A stretch of DNA of 41,094 nt from CAZKYP01 sp964556885 (GTDB lineage: Bacteria > Planctomycetota > Phycisphaerae > Sedimentisphaerales > Anaerobacaceae), in NCBI GenBank assembly GCA_964556885.1, contig CAZKYP010000006.1:1-41094 (forward strand). Reading direction: 5' to 3'. The notes under the pieces are model-generated. The model searched no databases. It was not told the DNA's origin and worked only from the letters and a program-made list of their open reading frames with translations. The position numbers were made by a program, and so were the translations under genes. Every line of letters starts with the position of its first letter. Position 1 is the stretch's first letter. Positions 33,605 to 41,094 of this stretch are shown here, in pieces.

Positions 33605-33659
33605 CGATGGCTGACAGATTTGATCGGGAGCAGTAAAACATAAATATTTGAGGCATAAA

Positions 33660-34712
33660 TTGGCCGATTATCGCGTAAATCTTGACATATTCGCAGGACC
33701 TCTGGATTTGCTGTTGTATCTGGTTCGCAAAGAAGAGGTCGATATTTACGATATACCCATCGCCAGGATAACGGACCAGTACATTTCTTATATCGAGCTT
33801 CTCAAGAGCCTCGATATCGACCTGGCCGGTGATTTTTTGGTCATGGCTGCGACTTTAATGCAGATTAAATCAGCAATGCTGCTTCCCCAGGCAGAGCCAG
33901 ATTCGGTATCGGGTGACGATGATTTGTCCGATCCCCGGACTGAGCTTATTCGCCAGTTGCTCGAATATAAGAAATTCAAGGACGCCGCCAATCTGCTTAA
34001 CGCTTCGGCGGATGATCACAACCGGCGATTTGCCCGGCCGGACAGCATTATCGAAATGCTTAAAAGAGAGCCTGCATACGATAAAAATGGCTTGTTCAAC
34101 GAGGGTGCATATAGTGATATAGAACCCGAAGTTGATCTTGAGCAGGTCAGTATATGGGACCTGCTCGAAGCTTTTGATACGGTATGCAAATCCATCGGAA
34201 CGGTTCCGGACATAAGTCATATCACGGACGATACACCAATTGACCTGTACCAGATAGAAATTCTGCACCGTTTGCAGACCGAAGGTCCGTTGACTTTTGA
34301 ACGTATCTTTGAGACAAAATCAACACGTGTTGTATTAGTCGGATTATTTTTAGCGCTCCTGGAATTGATTCGCGGCAAACTTATCTGGGCCGAACAGGCG
34401 GATTCTTCAGCGATATATATACGTCCGTTGACCGATGAATCTCCGGAAAAAGCAGTGCAGAATGCTATAATTAACGCAGAAGCCGAGTACGACAGATCAT
34501 CTCAAACTCAGCAGCAGGAACAATCGCAGCTACCCATTCCTATTGCTGAATTACCGGCAGAAGGCGAGTCTGAAGTAAAAATCGATATCTCTCAGGACGA
34601 ACAAGTCCCAGTACCTATTGCGGAATACTCGATTAAAAAGAGCCATGCCGCCCTTCCGCAGGAACAACAAATCAGTACATCCGAAGACATCGAGCAGCAG
34701 CCGGACGATTAA
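33660..34712 (+). CDS. scpA: Segregation and condensation protein A
   Basis: Kleisin subunit that bridges the SMC ATPase heads in the bacterial condensin complex. The N-terminal domain (residues 1-100) is typical: VNLDIFAGPLDLLLYLVRKEEVDIYDIPIARITDQYISYI, then DLAGDFLVMAATLMQIKSAMLLP. A winged helix near 200-245 (HRLQTEGPLTFERIFE, VVLVGLFLALLELIRGKLIWAEQ) is the SMC-binding C-terminal part. About 85 further residues form a Gln/Glu/Pro-rich, probably disordered acidic tail with two PIPIAELP/PVPIAEYS-like repeats. The TTG at 33660 is chosen because GAGG lies 6 bases upstream. A TTG 12 bases earlier overlaps that site. The usual partner gene scpB is not adjacent. Confidence 0.94.
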   Translation: MADYRVNLDIFAGPLDLLLYLVRKEEVDIYDIPIARITDQYISYIELLKSLDIDLAGDFLVMAATLMQIKSAMLLPQAEPDSVSGDDDLSDPRTELIRQLLEYKKFKDAANLLNASADDHNRRFARPDSIIEMLKREPAYDKNGLFNEGAYSDIEPEVDLEQVSIWDLLEAFDTVCKSIGTVPDISHITDDTPIDLYQIEILHRLQTEGPLTFERIFETKSTRVVLVGLFLALLELIRGKLIWAEQADSSAIYIRPLTDESPEKAVQNAIINAEAEYDRSSQTQQQEQSQLPIPIAELPAEGESEVKIDISQDEQVPVPIAEYSIKKSHAALPQEQQISTSEDIEQQPDD

Positions 34713-34753
34713 TTAGACAGATACTTTAGTCACAGAGCTTTGCCTGGGTCGTT

Positions 34754-36022
34754 TCAGTTTGTATCGGTGTCTGGGGATATTTCGAATGGTTTCATTGAAG
34801 ATATTGGTTCGGGCAAATGGCTGTCCGGGCTATCCATCAGCTTGTCCAGATTGTCCAGCACGAAAATGGCCGGTGCCGGGCTGCCGTCGGAATTCCACAG
34901 GCCGTTTCCTCTGCCACGTCCTTCGGGTGCCCAGTAAAACACGCCCAAACCATAGGGCATCCGCCGGACCGTATTTACAAGATCCACCATGAATTGCAAC
35001 TGGCCCTCCTGGGTTCCAGGCCACTCCATGTATTTTCGGGAGGTGACCTGCTCGCCGCCGCTCTGCGGATAGCCGGTCTCGGTAATTAAAATCGGTTTGT
35101 TATAGCGACGATACGATTCATACATGTTCTGCTGGAGTCCTGTTAACGTACCGTGCCAGTTTGGATAAAAACTCTGACCGATGATGTCGTATTCGACATT
35201 GGCCTCAGTCAGGTGATCGAAAAACCACTTGGTGATCGGCCAGTCGCCGCCGCAATCGATATGAATGATAGTTTTCATAGGGGCGTTACCCGCCGCTGCT
35301 CGAACGCCGCGGAGGCCGGCTTTTATGAAGCGGGTTAGATTGCTCCACTGTTTAACATCGTCGTAGGGTTCAGGGAGCGGCTGGATTTCGCCGGCAAACT
35401 GCTTAACATCGGACGGTGGAACTTTCACATGGCCCAGCGGCCAGAGCATCCCGCCGGTAATTTCGTTTCCAACCTGCACCTGGTCGGGCATGACGCCGGC
35501 TTCTTTCATTTGTTTGATTACGTCGAAGCTATACTGCTCGACCTGCTTTTCCAGCCCATTCACATCCAGATCTCGCCAGGCAACGGGAGTTTCCTGATGC
35601 TGAGGATCGGCCCATGTATCGGAATAATGGATATCCAACTGTAAAACGGCGCCCGCCGCCTTGACTTTCTTTGCCAGTTCAATCGTATTTTCCAGGGTAT
35701 TGTTAGGTGCCCGACGCACGGGCGAGACGAACACTCGCAGGCGGAAGGCGTTCCAGCCGTGTTTTGTCATGATGGAGATTTCGTCGCTCGGCTGGCCGTT
35801 TTCCTGATAGCCTCCTCCATCTCGCCCCCTGCGTCCACCGGTTAAACCGGAAATATCGGCACCCAGATATTTCAGCGGCTGTAGAGTTGAGGTTGGATTG
35901 TTCGGCTCCTGTCCCCGGCATATCGTGGAATCCAGCCAGGTAATCAGCAACAGAGACATGATTGCAAAAACTGCCATGGATTTAGTCACAAATCGGAATG
36001 AAGAAAGTAATTTAGAGTACAT
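34754..36022 (-). CDS. Secreted GH53 arabinogalactan endo-beta-1,4-galactanase
   Basis: The ATG at 36022 is preferred: TAGGAGA stands 7 bases upstream and the protein then opens with a signal segment (MAVFAIMSLLLITWL) ending around residue 40. The body is a GH53 TIM barrel: LGADISGLTGG near 55, WNAFRLRVFVSP near 90, LQLDIHYSDTWADPQHQ near 125, the acid/base Glu187 in QVQVGNEITGG, and the nucleophile Glu315 in LITETGYP. These are the hallmark positions of endo-1,4-beta-galactanases, which cut pectic type I (arabino)galactan. It is about 422 residues, close to single-domain family size, with no attached binding module. No transporter or other glycosidase is nearby, so it appears to be a stand-alone degradative gene. 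It faces scpA tail to tail. Confidence 0.9.
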   Translation of the reverse strand: MYSKLLSSFRFVTKSMAVFAIMSLLLITWLDSTICRGQEPNNPTSTLQPLKYLGADISGLTGGRRGRDGGGYQENGQPSDEISIMTKHGWNAFRLRVFVSPVRRAPNNTLENTIELAKKVKAAGAVLQLDIHYSDTWADPQHQETPVAWRDLDVNGLEKQVEQYSFDVIKQMKEAGVMPDQVQVGNEITGGMLWPLGHVKVPPSDVKQFAGEIQPLPEPYDDVKQWSNLTRFIKAGLRGVRAAAGNAPMKTIIHIDCGGDWPITKWFFDHLTEANVEYDIIGQSFYPNWHGTLTGLQQNMYESYRRYNKPILITETGYPQSGGEQVTSRKYMEWPGTQEGQLQFMVDLVNTVRRMPYGLGVFYWAPEGRGRGNGLWNSDGSPAPAIFVLDNLDKLMDSPDSHLPEPISSMKPFEISPDTDTN

Positions 36023-36302
36023 TGCAAGTCTCCTATAAGATGAGTACAAAGCGTTTCGTAGTGAAACAAAAATCTTGTTCAATCACGAGACGATTTCGAC
36101 TGAAATTTTAAATAATCTTATAGTTAATTCCATCACTTTCAAGAATCATTTTATTTAATAGATCGAATTAGAAGTTCTTATGTTTGAATCCGTAGAGACC
36201 AATAGCGAGTAAAACTTCAGAAAAATTCAAGAATTTGTAATTTCGACAGAATATAAAACAATTTGTATCAGGAGCAGTTTCAGTAATCACGCACATTAAC
36301 TC

Positions 36303-36331
36303 TTGACAGACCAACGTTTATATGCAATAAT
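36303..36331 (+). promoter_or_regulatory. Promoter of the NfnA/NfnB-like operon
   Basis: Perfect TTGACA (36303-36308), a 17-base spacer and AATAAT (36326-36331), 37 bases before the start codon at 36369. The rest of the 36023-36302 spacer is AT-rich and should hold the promoter of the divergent galactanase gene, but no clear element was seen. Confidence 0.6.
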
Positions 36332-36368
36332 CCCTGCCCTTTATTAAAGTTAGACGAAAGAAAGAAAA

Positions 36369-37084
36369 GTGCCGCATAAAATCGTTTACAAAAAGCAGCT
36401 TTCAGAGGATGTCTTTACCGCTGAAATTGAAGCTCCGCTTGTCGCTCAGGCGAGACAGCCGGGTCAGTTCGTCATTATCAGCATAAACAACGAATACTCA
36501 GAGAGAATACCGCTGACGATTGCCGGTGCCGATCCGGAAAAAGGAACAATCACTCTTATCTGGCAGCGTGTCGGTAAAACCACCGCCGAATTGTCCGATT
36601 TGAAGGTTGGTGACGAAATCTCCAACGTGGCCGGGCCATTGGGTCGACCGACACATCTGGAGAATTTCGGTACGGTAGTCTGTGTCGGCGGCGGTATCGG
36701 AAATGCACCACTGCTGCCTATAGCAAATGCCCTGAAGGCCAAAGGCAACAAAATCCTCAGTGTCCTCGGCGCAAGAAACAAGCAACTGCTCATTCTCGAG
36801 AATGAATTCGCAGGTATTAGCGACGAATTGATAATAACAACCGACGACGGTTCATACGGACGAAAAGCATTAGTAACTGAGCCGCTGAAGGAGATTTGCA
36901 AACGTGAGCCGAAGCCAAATCTTGCTGTTGTGATTGGCCCGGCGATTATGATGAAGTTCTGCTGCGAAGTTACAAAACAGTTCGATGTGCCTACACAGGT
37001 ATCACTTAATACGATTATGGTCGACGGGACCGGTATGTGCGGGGGCTGTAGAATAGAATTCGACGGGCAGCCAAAATTCGTTTG
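36369..37084 (+). CDS. NfnA/SudB-like FAD/NAD-binding subunit, 3' end lost in the gap
   Basis: Ferredoxin-NADP+ reductase-like flavoprotein of the NfnA/SudB/PyrK type. Residues 1-100 form the FAD domain (RQPGQFVIIS, SERIPLTIAGADPEKGTITLIWQ). The nucleotide-binding domain follows (TVVCVGGGIGNAPLLPIANALK near 110, then VVIGPAIMMKFC near 190). DGTGMCGGCRIEFDG near 225 carries the first cysteines of the [2Fe-2S] site. The start is a GTG with only a weak purine-rich upstream stretch. The coding sequence enters the N run after 238 residues, while complete relatives have about 280. With NfnB it would catalyse electron bifurcation between NADH, NADPH and ferredoxin. SudAB or a glutamate synthase accessory pair cannot be excluded. 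Confidence 0.85.
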
Positions 37085-37184
37085 NNNNNNNNNNNNNNNN
37101 NNNNNNNNNNNNNNNNNNNNNNNNNNNNNNNNNNNNNNNNNNNNNNNNNNNNNNNNNNNNNNNNNNNNNNNNNNNNNNNNNNNN
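37085..37184. other. Scaffold gap of 100 N
   Basis: Exactly 100 unresolved bases replace the end of the NfnA-like gene and the start of the NfnB-like gene. Comparison with usual protein lengths suggests that several hundred bases are really missing. Confidence 0.98.
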
Positions 37185-38187
37185 CGTTGCGGCCGAAACC
37201 GGCAAAAAAGTCGCTGTAATCGGCTCCGGGCCCGGCGGTATCGTAGCAGCCGCAGATATGCGAAGAGCGGGCCACGATGTCACATTATTCGAGGCCTTTC
37301 ATAAGACGGGCGGCGTGATGGTTTATGGAATCCCGGAATTCCGGCTCCCGAAAGCTATTGTGCAAAAGGAAATCGACACCCTGGCAAAAATGGGTGTGAA
37401 AATCATCTGCAACTTTATCGTCGGTAAAACGAGAACCATCCAGAAGCTCATGAAAGAAGACGGCTTCGACGCCGTTTATATCGGTGTCGGCGCGGGCCTG
37501 CCCAAGTTTATGGGCATTGAAGGCGAATCGCTTGTCGGCGTCTATAGTGCCAATGAATATCTCACACGGGCCAACCTGATGAAAGCATATGATTTCGGCT
37601 CAGGTGCCGACACACCAATTGCCCGTGCGAAGAAAGTTGCCGTTATCGGCGGCGGCAATGTCGCTATGGATTCGGCCAGAACCGCCGTCAGGCTCGGGGC
37701 CGAAAAGGTATATCTGGTCTATCGAAGAACCGAAACGGAGATGCCCGCCCGAATCGAAGAAGTACACCATGCGAAAGAAGAAGGTATCGAATTTCATATT
37801 CTGCAAAGCCCCAAGAGAATCCTCGGCGATGAGAACAGCCACGTCATTGGAATCGAGTGCCTGAAATACGAGCTCGGCGAGCCGGACGACTCAGGCAGGC
37901 GTCGTCCCGTTCCAATCGAGGGATCCGAATTTACTATAAAACTCGATACGGTCATCATAGCCATCGGAAACCAGCCCAACCCAATAATTACTCAGACCAT
38001 GCCAGAGCTTGAAACCACAAGGTGGGGCACTATCGTAGTCGATGAGCATACGATGGCCACCTCAGTGCCCGGTGTTTACGCCGGCGGGGACATCGTTTCC
38101 GGAGCCGCAACCGTCATCCTGGCGATGGGCCAGGGTCGAATCGCCGCCGCTTCGATTAACGAATACCTGACTAAAAAACAGAATTAA
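37185..38187 (+). CDS. NfnB/GltD-like NAD(P)-binding oxidoreductase subunit, 5' end lost in the gap
   Basis: Large-subunit flavoprotein of the NfnB/SudA/GltD family. The frame is open directly from the gap (VAAETGKKVAVIGSGPGGIVAA), so the true start lies in the missing DNA. The first visible element is the FAD-binding GSGPGG loop, then GGVMVYGIPEFRLPKAIV, a second Rossmann loop AVIGGGNVAMDSARTAVRLGA near visible residue 160, RRTETEMPARIEEVHHAKEEGI, and the C-terminal GVYAGGDIVSGAATVILAMGQGR. About 130 N-terminal residues, which in this family hold the Cys-rich iron-sulfur domain, are absent. It follows the NfnA-like gene on the same strand, the order typical of nfnAB and sudBA. A DUF1015 gene with its own promoter follows. 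Confidence 0.88.
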
Positions 38188-38283
38188 TCAGTTGCCGTGC
38201 ACTTTTCTCATAATATCTTTTTTTTCTGCTTCAAGCCACAAAAGCTCTCCTCAGGCAGATTTATTAAATTGCCATGTTCTTAT

Positions 38284-38312
38284 TTGACAATTATGCCAAT
38301 CTTTAGTATATA
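38284..38312 (+). promoter_or_regulatory. Promoter of the DUF1015 gene
   Basis: TTGACA (38284-38289), a 17-base spacer and TATATA (38307-38312). Transcription would start near 38319, which excludes the longer upstream frame and supports the ATG at 38344. Confidence 0.6.
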
Positions 38313-38343
38313 TTCCCGCATTTATGGCTTAAAGGGTATTACG

Positions 38344-39723
38344 ATGACGGAAACAGATTGCAGGATTTGCGAATCCCGTATCGAGACGGGTCGAAAGGCC
38401 GGGATGCAGATAAAATCTTTCAGGGCGTACAGGTTTAACGCCGAGGTGGTCGGCGATGCGGGTAGCTGTATCGCCCCTCCCTATGATGTAATCAGCCCTG
38501 AACAGCAGGAACAGCTTTATAAAAAGAACGAATACAACCTTGTACGAATAATAAAAGGCAAAACGAGCTCTTCGGACAACGGCCAGGACAACCAGTATAC
38601 AAGGGCCGCTAAATATATGGCCGACTGGATAACCCGTGGCGCTTTGAAGCAGGATACTGACGAGGCGATTTACGCTTATGTCCAGGATTTCGAGGCTATC
38701 GGGACTCAATTCCAGCGATACAGCTTCATCGCACTGGCAAAGCTCGAAGAATTCGGCAAAGTTGTCAAACCTCATGAGGAAATCCTCGAAAAGCCGCTGA
38801 TTGACAGGCTTAATCTCAAAAAATCGACTTCTGCCGATTTCGGCCTGGTTTTCATGCTTTATGAGGACCGGCAGAGAATCGCGGATAATATTATCACTGA
38901 AACCGCCAAGGCTGAGCCGCTGATCGATTTTGTCGATGAGCCCCGATCTATCGGGGTGCGGCATCGTCTTTATGCGATAACCGCAAAAAAAGATATAGAG
39001 CAAATCGTCAAAATGATGAGCGATAAAAGCTGCATCATAGCCGACGGCCACCATCGATACACCACGGGTTTGACATACTCCAAAGAGAACGGTAATCCGG
39101 CGGCAAAGTATCAGATGATGGCTTTTGCCAACACTTATCATGAAGGATTAGTCATTTTGGCAACGCACCGAATTGTCGGTAATCTCGACGATTTCAATCT
39201 GGATGAGTTTATAAATAAACTCAAAGACAAGTTCCAGATATCTGAGTATCAATTCAATACAGAAGAGACCAAATTGCAGGCAAGACAGCAAATGCTCGAA
39301 CAAATGAAAACCGAACATGAAAAGGACAAAAACGCAATCGGGATTTACAGCTCGAGGAATGCTTTCTATGTAGCTGTCTTAAAAGATAAACACCAAATGG
39401 ATGAAATCGCGCCCGGTATGAGCACACATTCGAAAACACTGGACCTGACAGTGCTGCATAAGCTTGTTTTGGAAGGTCTGCTGGGTATCGATAAGGAAAG
39501 GCTGGCGAAGGGTGAGAATATTCAATATGTCAAAGACACACCCAGTGCAATTGATGATTCCATAGCCCAGGTCGACTCTGGACAAAAGCAAATAGCATTC
39601 TTTATGAATCCGGTGAAAATCAAGGAGCTGAAGGCCGTTACGGATGCCGGTGAAAGAATGCCCCAAAAGGCAACTTATTTCTATCCGAAGGTATATTCGG
39701 GTTTGACGATTTACAAATTATAA
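38344..39723 (+). CDS. DUF1015 family protein
   Basis: 459 residues from the ATG at 38344 (AAAGGG 8 bases upstream, promoter just before it). An ATG at 38404 would give a protein starting at the usual family N-terminus MQIKSFRAYRFN and is a real alternative. Family landmarks: CIAPPYDVISPEQQEQLY near residue 40, NEYNLVRIIKGK near 62, YAYVQDFE near 118, GVRHRLYAI near 205 and CIIADGHHRYTTGLTYS near 230, the most conserved motif, plus a C-terminal QIAFFMNPVKI. The function is unknown. In many genomes it lies near serine or phosphoglycerate metabolism genes, and here a class V aminotransferase follows after 23 bases. A 16-base palindrome (38941-38956) encodes PRSIG between VDE and GVRH, where most relatives appear to lack extra residues. 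Confidence 0.88.
   Translation: MTETDCRICESRIETGRKAGMQIKSFRAYRFNAEVVGDAGSCIAPPYDVISPEQQEQLYKKNEYNLVRIIKGKTSSSDNGQDNQYTRAAKYMADWITRGALKQDTDEAIYAYVQDFEAIGTQFQRYSFIALAKLEEFGKVVKPHEEILEKPLIDRLNLKKSTSADFGLVFMLYEDRQRIADNIITETAKAEPLIDFVDEPRSIGVRHRLYAITAKKDIEQIVKMMSDKSCIIADGHHRYTTGLTYSKENGNPAAKYQMMAFANTYHEGLVILATHRIVGNLDDFNLDEFINKLKDKFQISEYQFNTEETKLQARQQMLEQMKTEHEKDKNAIGIYSSRNAFYVAVLKDKHQMDEIAPGMSTHSKTLDLTVLHKLVLEGLLGIDKERLAKGENIQYVKDTPSAIDDSIAQVDSGQKQIAFFMNPVKIKELKAVTDAGERMPQKATYFYPKVYSGLTIYKL
38941..38956. repeat. Palindrome inside the DUF1015 coding region
   Basis: CCCCGAT, CT, ATCGGGG: perfect 7-base arms with a two-base loop. It is translated in frame as part of PRSIGV (residues 200-205). It has the look of a small mobile palindrome inserted in a surface loop of the protein. 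Confidence 0.45.
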
Positions 39724-39746
39724 ATTAGATCACAGGAGAAAAGTAT

Positions 39747-40835
39747 ATGGCTGACTGGAAGAATCCGCCGAGATTGTTTATTCCCGGCCCGGTAATGGTC
39801 AAAGATGACGTTCTGAAGCAATTGGCCCGCCCGACATTGGGACATCGCGGCAAGGAATACGCTCAACTGCATGGCGAAACGGTTGAGATGCTCAAAAAAG
39901 TCCTTTTCACGAATCAGAACGTGTTCCTTTCAACCTCGTCGGCTTCCGGAATCTGGGAGGCCGCAATTCGCAACTGCGTCGGTTTCGATGAGACCGTCCT
40001 TTGTACCGGCTGTGGTGCTTTCAGCGATAAATGGGCCGACGTTGCCAAAAGCTGCGGCCGAAACGTCGAAGAGCTTAAAGTCGAATGGGGAAAACCCATC
40101 ACTGCTGAGATGATTGATAAGAAACTTGCTTCCGGCAAATACGCCGCTGTTACGCTTGTTTATAACGAGACCAGCACCGGCCTGACTAATCCGGTCTATC
40201 AAATCAGCGAAATGATGAAAGAAAAATATCCGGATGTGCTTGTTTTCGTGGATTCGGTAAGTGCGATGGTCGGCCTGCCCATGCACTTCGACGACCTCGG
40301 CTGGGACGTAACCTTTGCATCTGTCCAGAAGGCGTTCGCGATTCCTCCGGGCTTCGCTGTGGCGCTGGTCAGCCAAAGGGCGATGGAGAAAACCAAATCT
40401 GTCCCCAACAGGGGTTACTACTTCGACTTCCAGCAGTTTGCCAAGGCCGCTGAGAAGAACCAGACGCCGACTACGCCGAGCATTCCCCATATTATGGCGT
40501 TGCACTATCAATGTGAAAAACTGCTGAAAGAGGGCATGGAAAATGTCTGGCAGCGGCATAAGAAAATGGGCGAATTTGTCAGAACCTGGGCCAAAGGAAA
40601 ATTCGACCTTTTCTGCGAGGAAAAATACGCATCGGATACACTGACAACCGTTAAGAATACCAGAGGTTTAGTCGTTGGGGACGTAATTAAGGCGGTTCAG
40701 CAAAAGCACAATACTGCCTTTGGAAACGGCTACGGCAAGCTGAAAGAGCAGACCTTCCGAATCGCACACATGGGTGATATTACCATGAACGATTTGAAAG
40801 AGCTTCTTGGCTGGATTGACGATGAAATAGCATAA
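39747..40835 (+). CDS. Class V aminotransferase (serine/alanine-glyoxylate aminotransferase-like)
   Basis: PLP-dependent enzyme of 362 residues, the normal length for the alanine-glyoxylate/serine-pyruvate transaminase group. RLFIPGPVMV at residues 9-18 is the conserved N-terminus. The PLP lysine is Lys195 in FASVQKAFAIPPGFA, and the aspartate that contacts the PLP nitrogen is Asp169 in VLVFVDSVSAMVGLP. LGHRGKEYAQLH near 31 supplies substrate contacts. AGGAG stands 9 bases before the ATG, 23 bases after the DUF1015 stop, so the two genes are probably co-transcribed. Likely substrates are serine, alanine or phosphoserine with glyoxylate or another 2-oxo acid. The exact pair is not readable. 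Confidence 0.92.
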   Translation: MADWKNPPRLFIPGPVMVKDDVLKQLARPTLGHRGKEYAQLHGETVEMLKKVLFTNQNVFLSTSSASGIWEAAIRNCVGFDETVLCTGCGAFSDKWADVAKSCGRNVEELKVEWGKPITAEMIDKKLASGKYAAVTLVYNETSTGLTNPVYQISEMMKEKYPDVLVFVDSVSAMVGLPMHFDDLGWDVTFASVQKAFAIPPGFAVALVSQRAMEKTKSVPNRGYYFDFQQFAKAAEKNQTPTTPSIPHIMALHYQCEKLLKEGMENVWQRHKKMGEFVRTWAKGKFDLFCEEKYASDTLTTVKNTRGLVVGDVIKAVQQKHNTAFGNGYGKLKEQTFRIAHMGDITMNDLKELLGWIDDEIA

Positions 40836-40894
40836 ACTTAGTCAAACGGTTTGAAAAATTAAAGTTCAAAGATTAAAATTAAAAATTGCGGAAT

Positions 40895-40929
40895 CCCGTG
40901 AGATAGGCCAAAGGCCGCCATCTCACGGG
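40895..40929. repeat. Long hairpin repeat, copy 1
   Basis: CCCGTGAGAT and ATCTCACGGG form a perfect 10-bp stem, and an inner GGCC, AAA, GGCC can extend it. No T tract follows, so it is less like a terminator than like a dispersed palindromic repeat. It stands 60 bases after the aminotransferase stop. Confidence 0.6.
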
Positions 40930-40967
40930 ATGACTTCCTTCCTCTGCTTCCCGAAGCTCCGTGTTCA

Positions 40968-41002
40968 CCCAGTGAGATAGGCGCAGCCGGTATTTCATCG
41001 GG
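40968..41002. repeat. Imperfect second copy of the hairpin repeat
   Basis: It shares GTGAGATAGGC with copy 1 and can pair CCC..TGA.ATA with TAT.TCA..GGG with mismatches. Thirty-eight bases separate the two copies. The remaining bases up to the window end hold no gene that I can support. Confidence 0.45.
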
Positions 41003-41094
41003 TAATTCAACCCAGCCGCTTTTCCTTTTCAAGACCTTTTCATTAGTCCCGATTAATGAGCTTGGCCATCCTGGCCCCGCCACAGGTGTGGATC

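Noticed and set aside
40859..41083. 74-residue minus-strand frame at the right edge
   Set aside because: It is produced by the two hairpin repeats. Frames of this kind are artefacts of palindromic repeats.
1..41094. CRISPR array, prophage, insertion sequence or tRNA genes
   Set aside because: No spaced direct repeats of CRISPR type, no transposase, integrase or phage structural protein, and no cloverleaf-like sequence were found on either strand by eye.

Overview
The window looks like a contig from a Planctomycetota genome, probably class Phycisphaerae. This is inferred from gene content: a DUF1549/DUF1553 protein next to a Tat-exported DUF1501 protein, several Tat-exported or cytosolic Gfo/Idh/MocA oxidoreductases, a Tat-exported sugar isomerase-like protein, a small SANT/Myb-like protein and a mid-range GC content. 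The cell is diderm: there is a porin, a second outer-membrane barrel protein and Sec/Tat signal peptides. Two runs of exactly 100 N (29633-29732, 37085-37184) are scaffold gaps, and each interrupts a gene.

Region 1 (1-2640, minus strand) is one long open frame running off the left edge. It encodes a secreted gingipain-like (C25) protein with a C-terminal beta-helix, and the DNA is visibly more AT-rich than what follows. Region 2 (2840-9480, plus) starts at a good promoter and carries DUF1549/DUF1553, DUF1501, a PPC/IPT-type exported protein and a tandem RidA-like protein. Region 3 (9600-15900) is a sugar-related cluster: a TIM-barrel isomerase-like protein, a GT4 glycosyltransferase and three Gfo/Idh/MocA oxidoreductases. 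It is closed by a bidirectional terminator shared with a convergent SH3-domain protein.

Region 4 (17456-27530, all minus) is a complete phosphate-starvation locus: phoB-phoR, a CheW-like gene with an overlapping 37-residue membrane microprotein, a phosphate-type porin, and pstS-pstC-pstA-pstB-phoU. Four arrays of hexamers related to TTAACA/CTAACA, repeated every 11 bp and followed by a -10 box, precede phoB, the CheW-like gene, the porin gene and pstS. They read as PhoB boxes and define a local Pho regulon. This is the most informative part of the window, because it places a CheW-like protein and a microprotein under phosphate control. PstA also carries an extra segment of roughly 275 residues between its first membrane helix and the permease core.

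Region 5 (27660-41094) is mixed housekeeping and metabolism: a B12-binding radical SAM protein, a gapped outer-membrane protein, a TrpB2-type synthase, a SANT-like small protein, trpS, scpA, a GH53 galactanase, a gapped NfnA/NfnB-like flavoprotein pair, a DUF1015 protein and a class V aminotransferase. Several of these genes have recognisable TTGACA-type promoters. Short palindromic repeats occur near the right edge and inside the DUF1015 gene.
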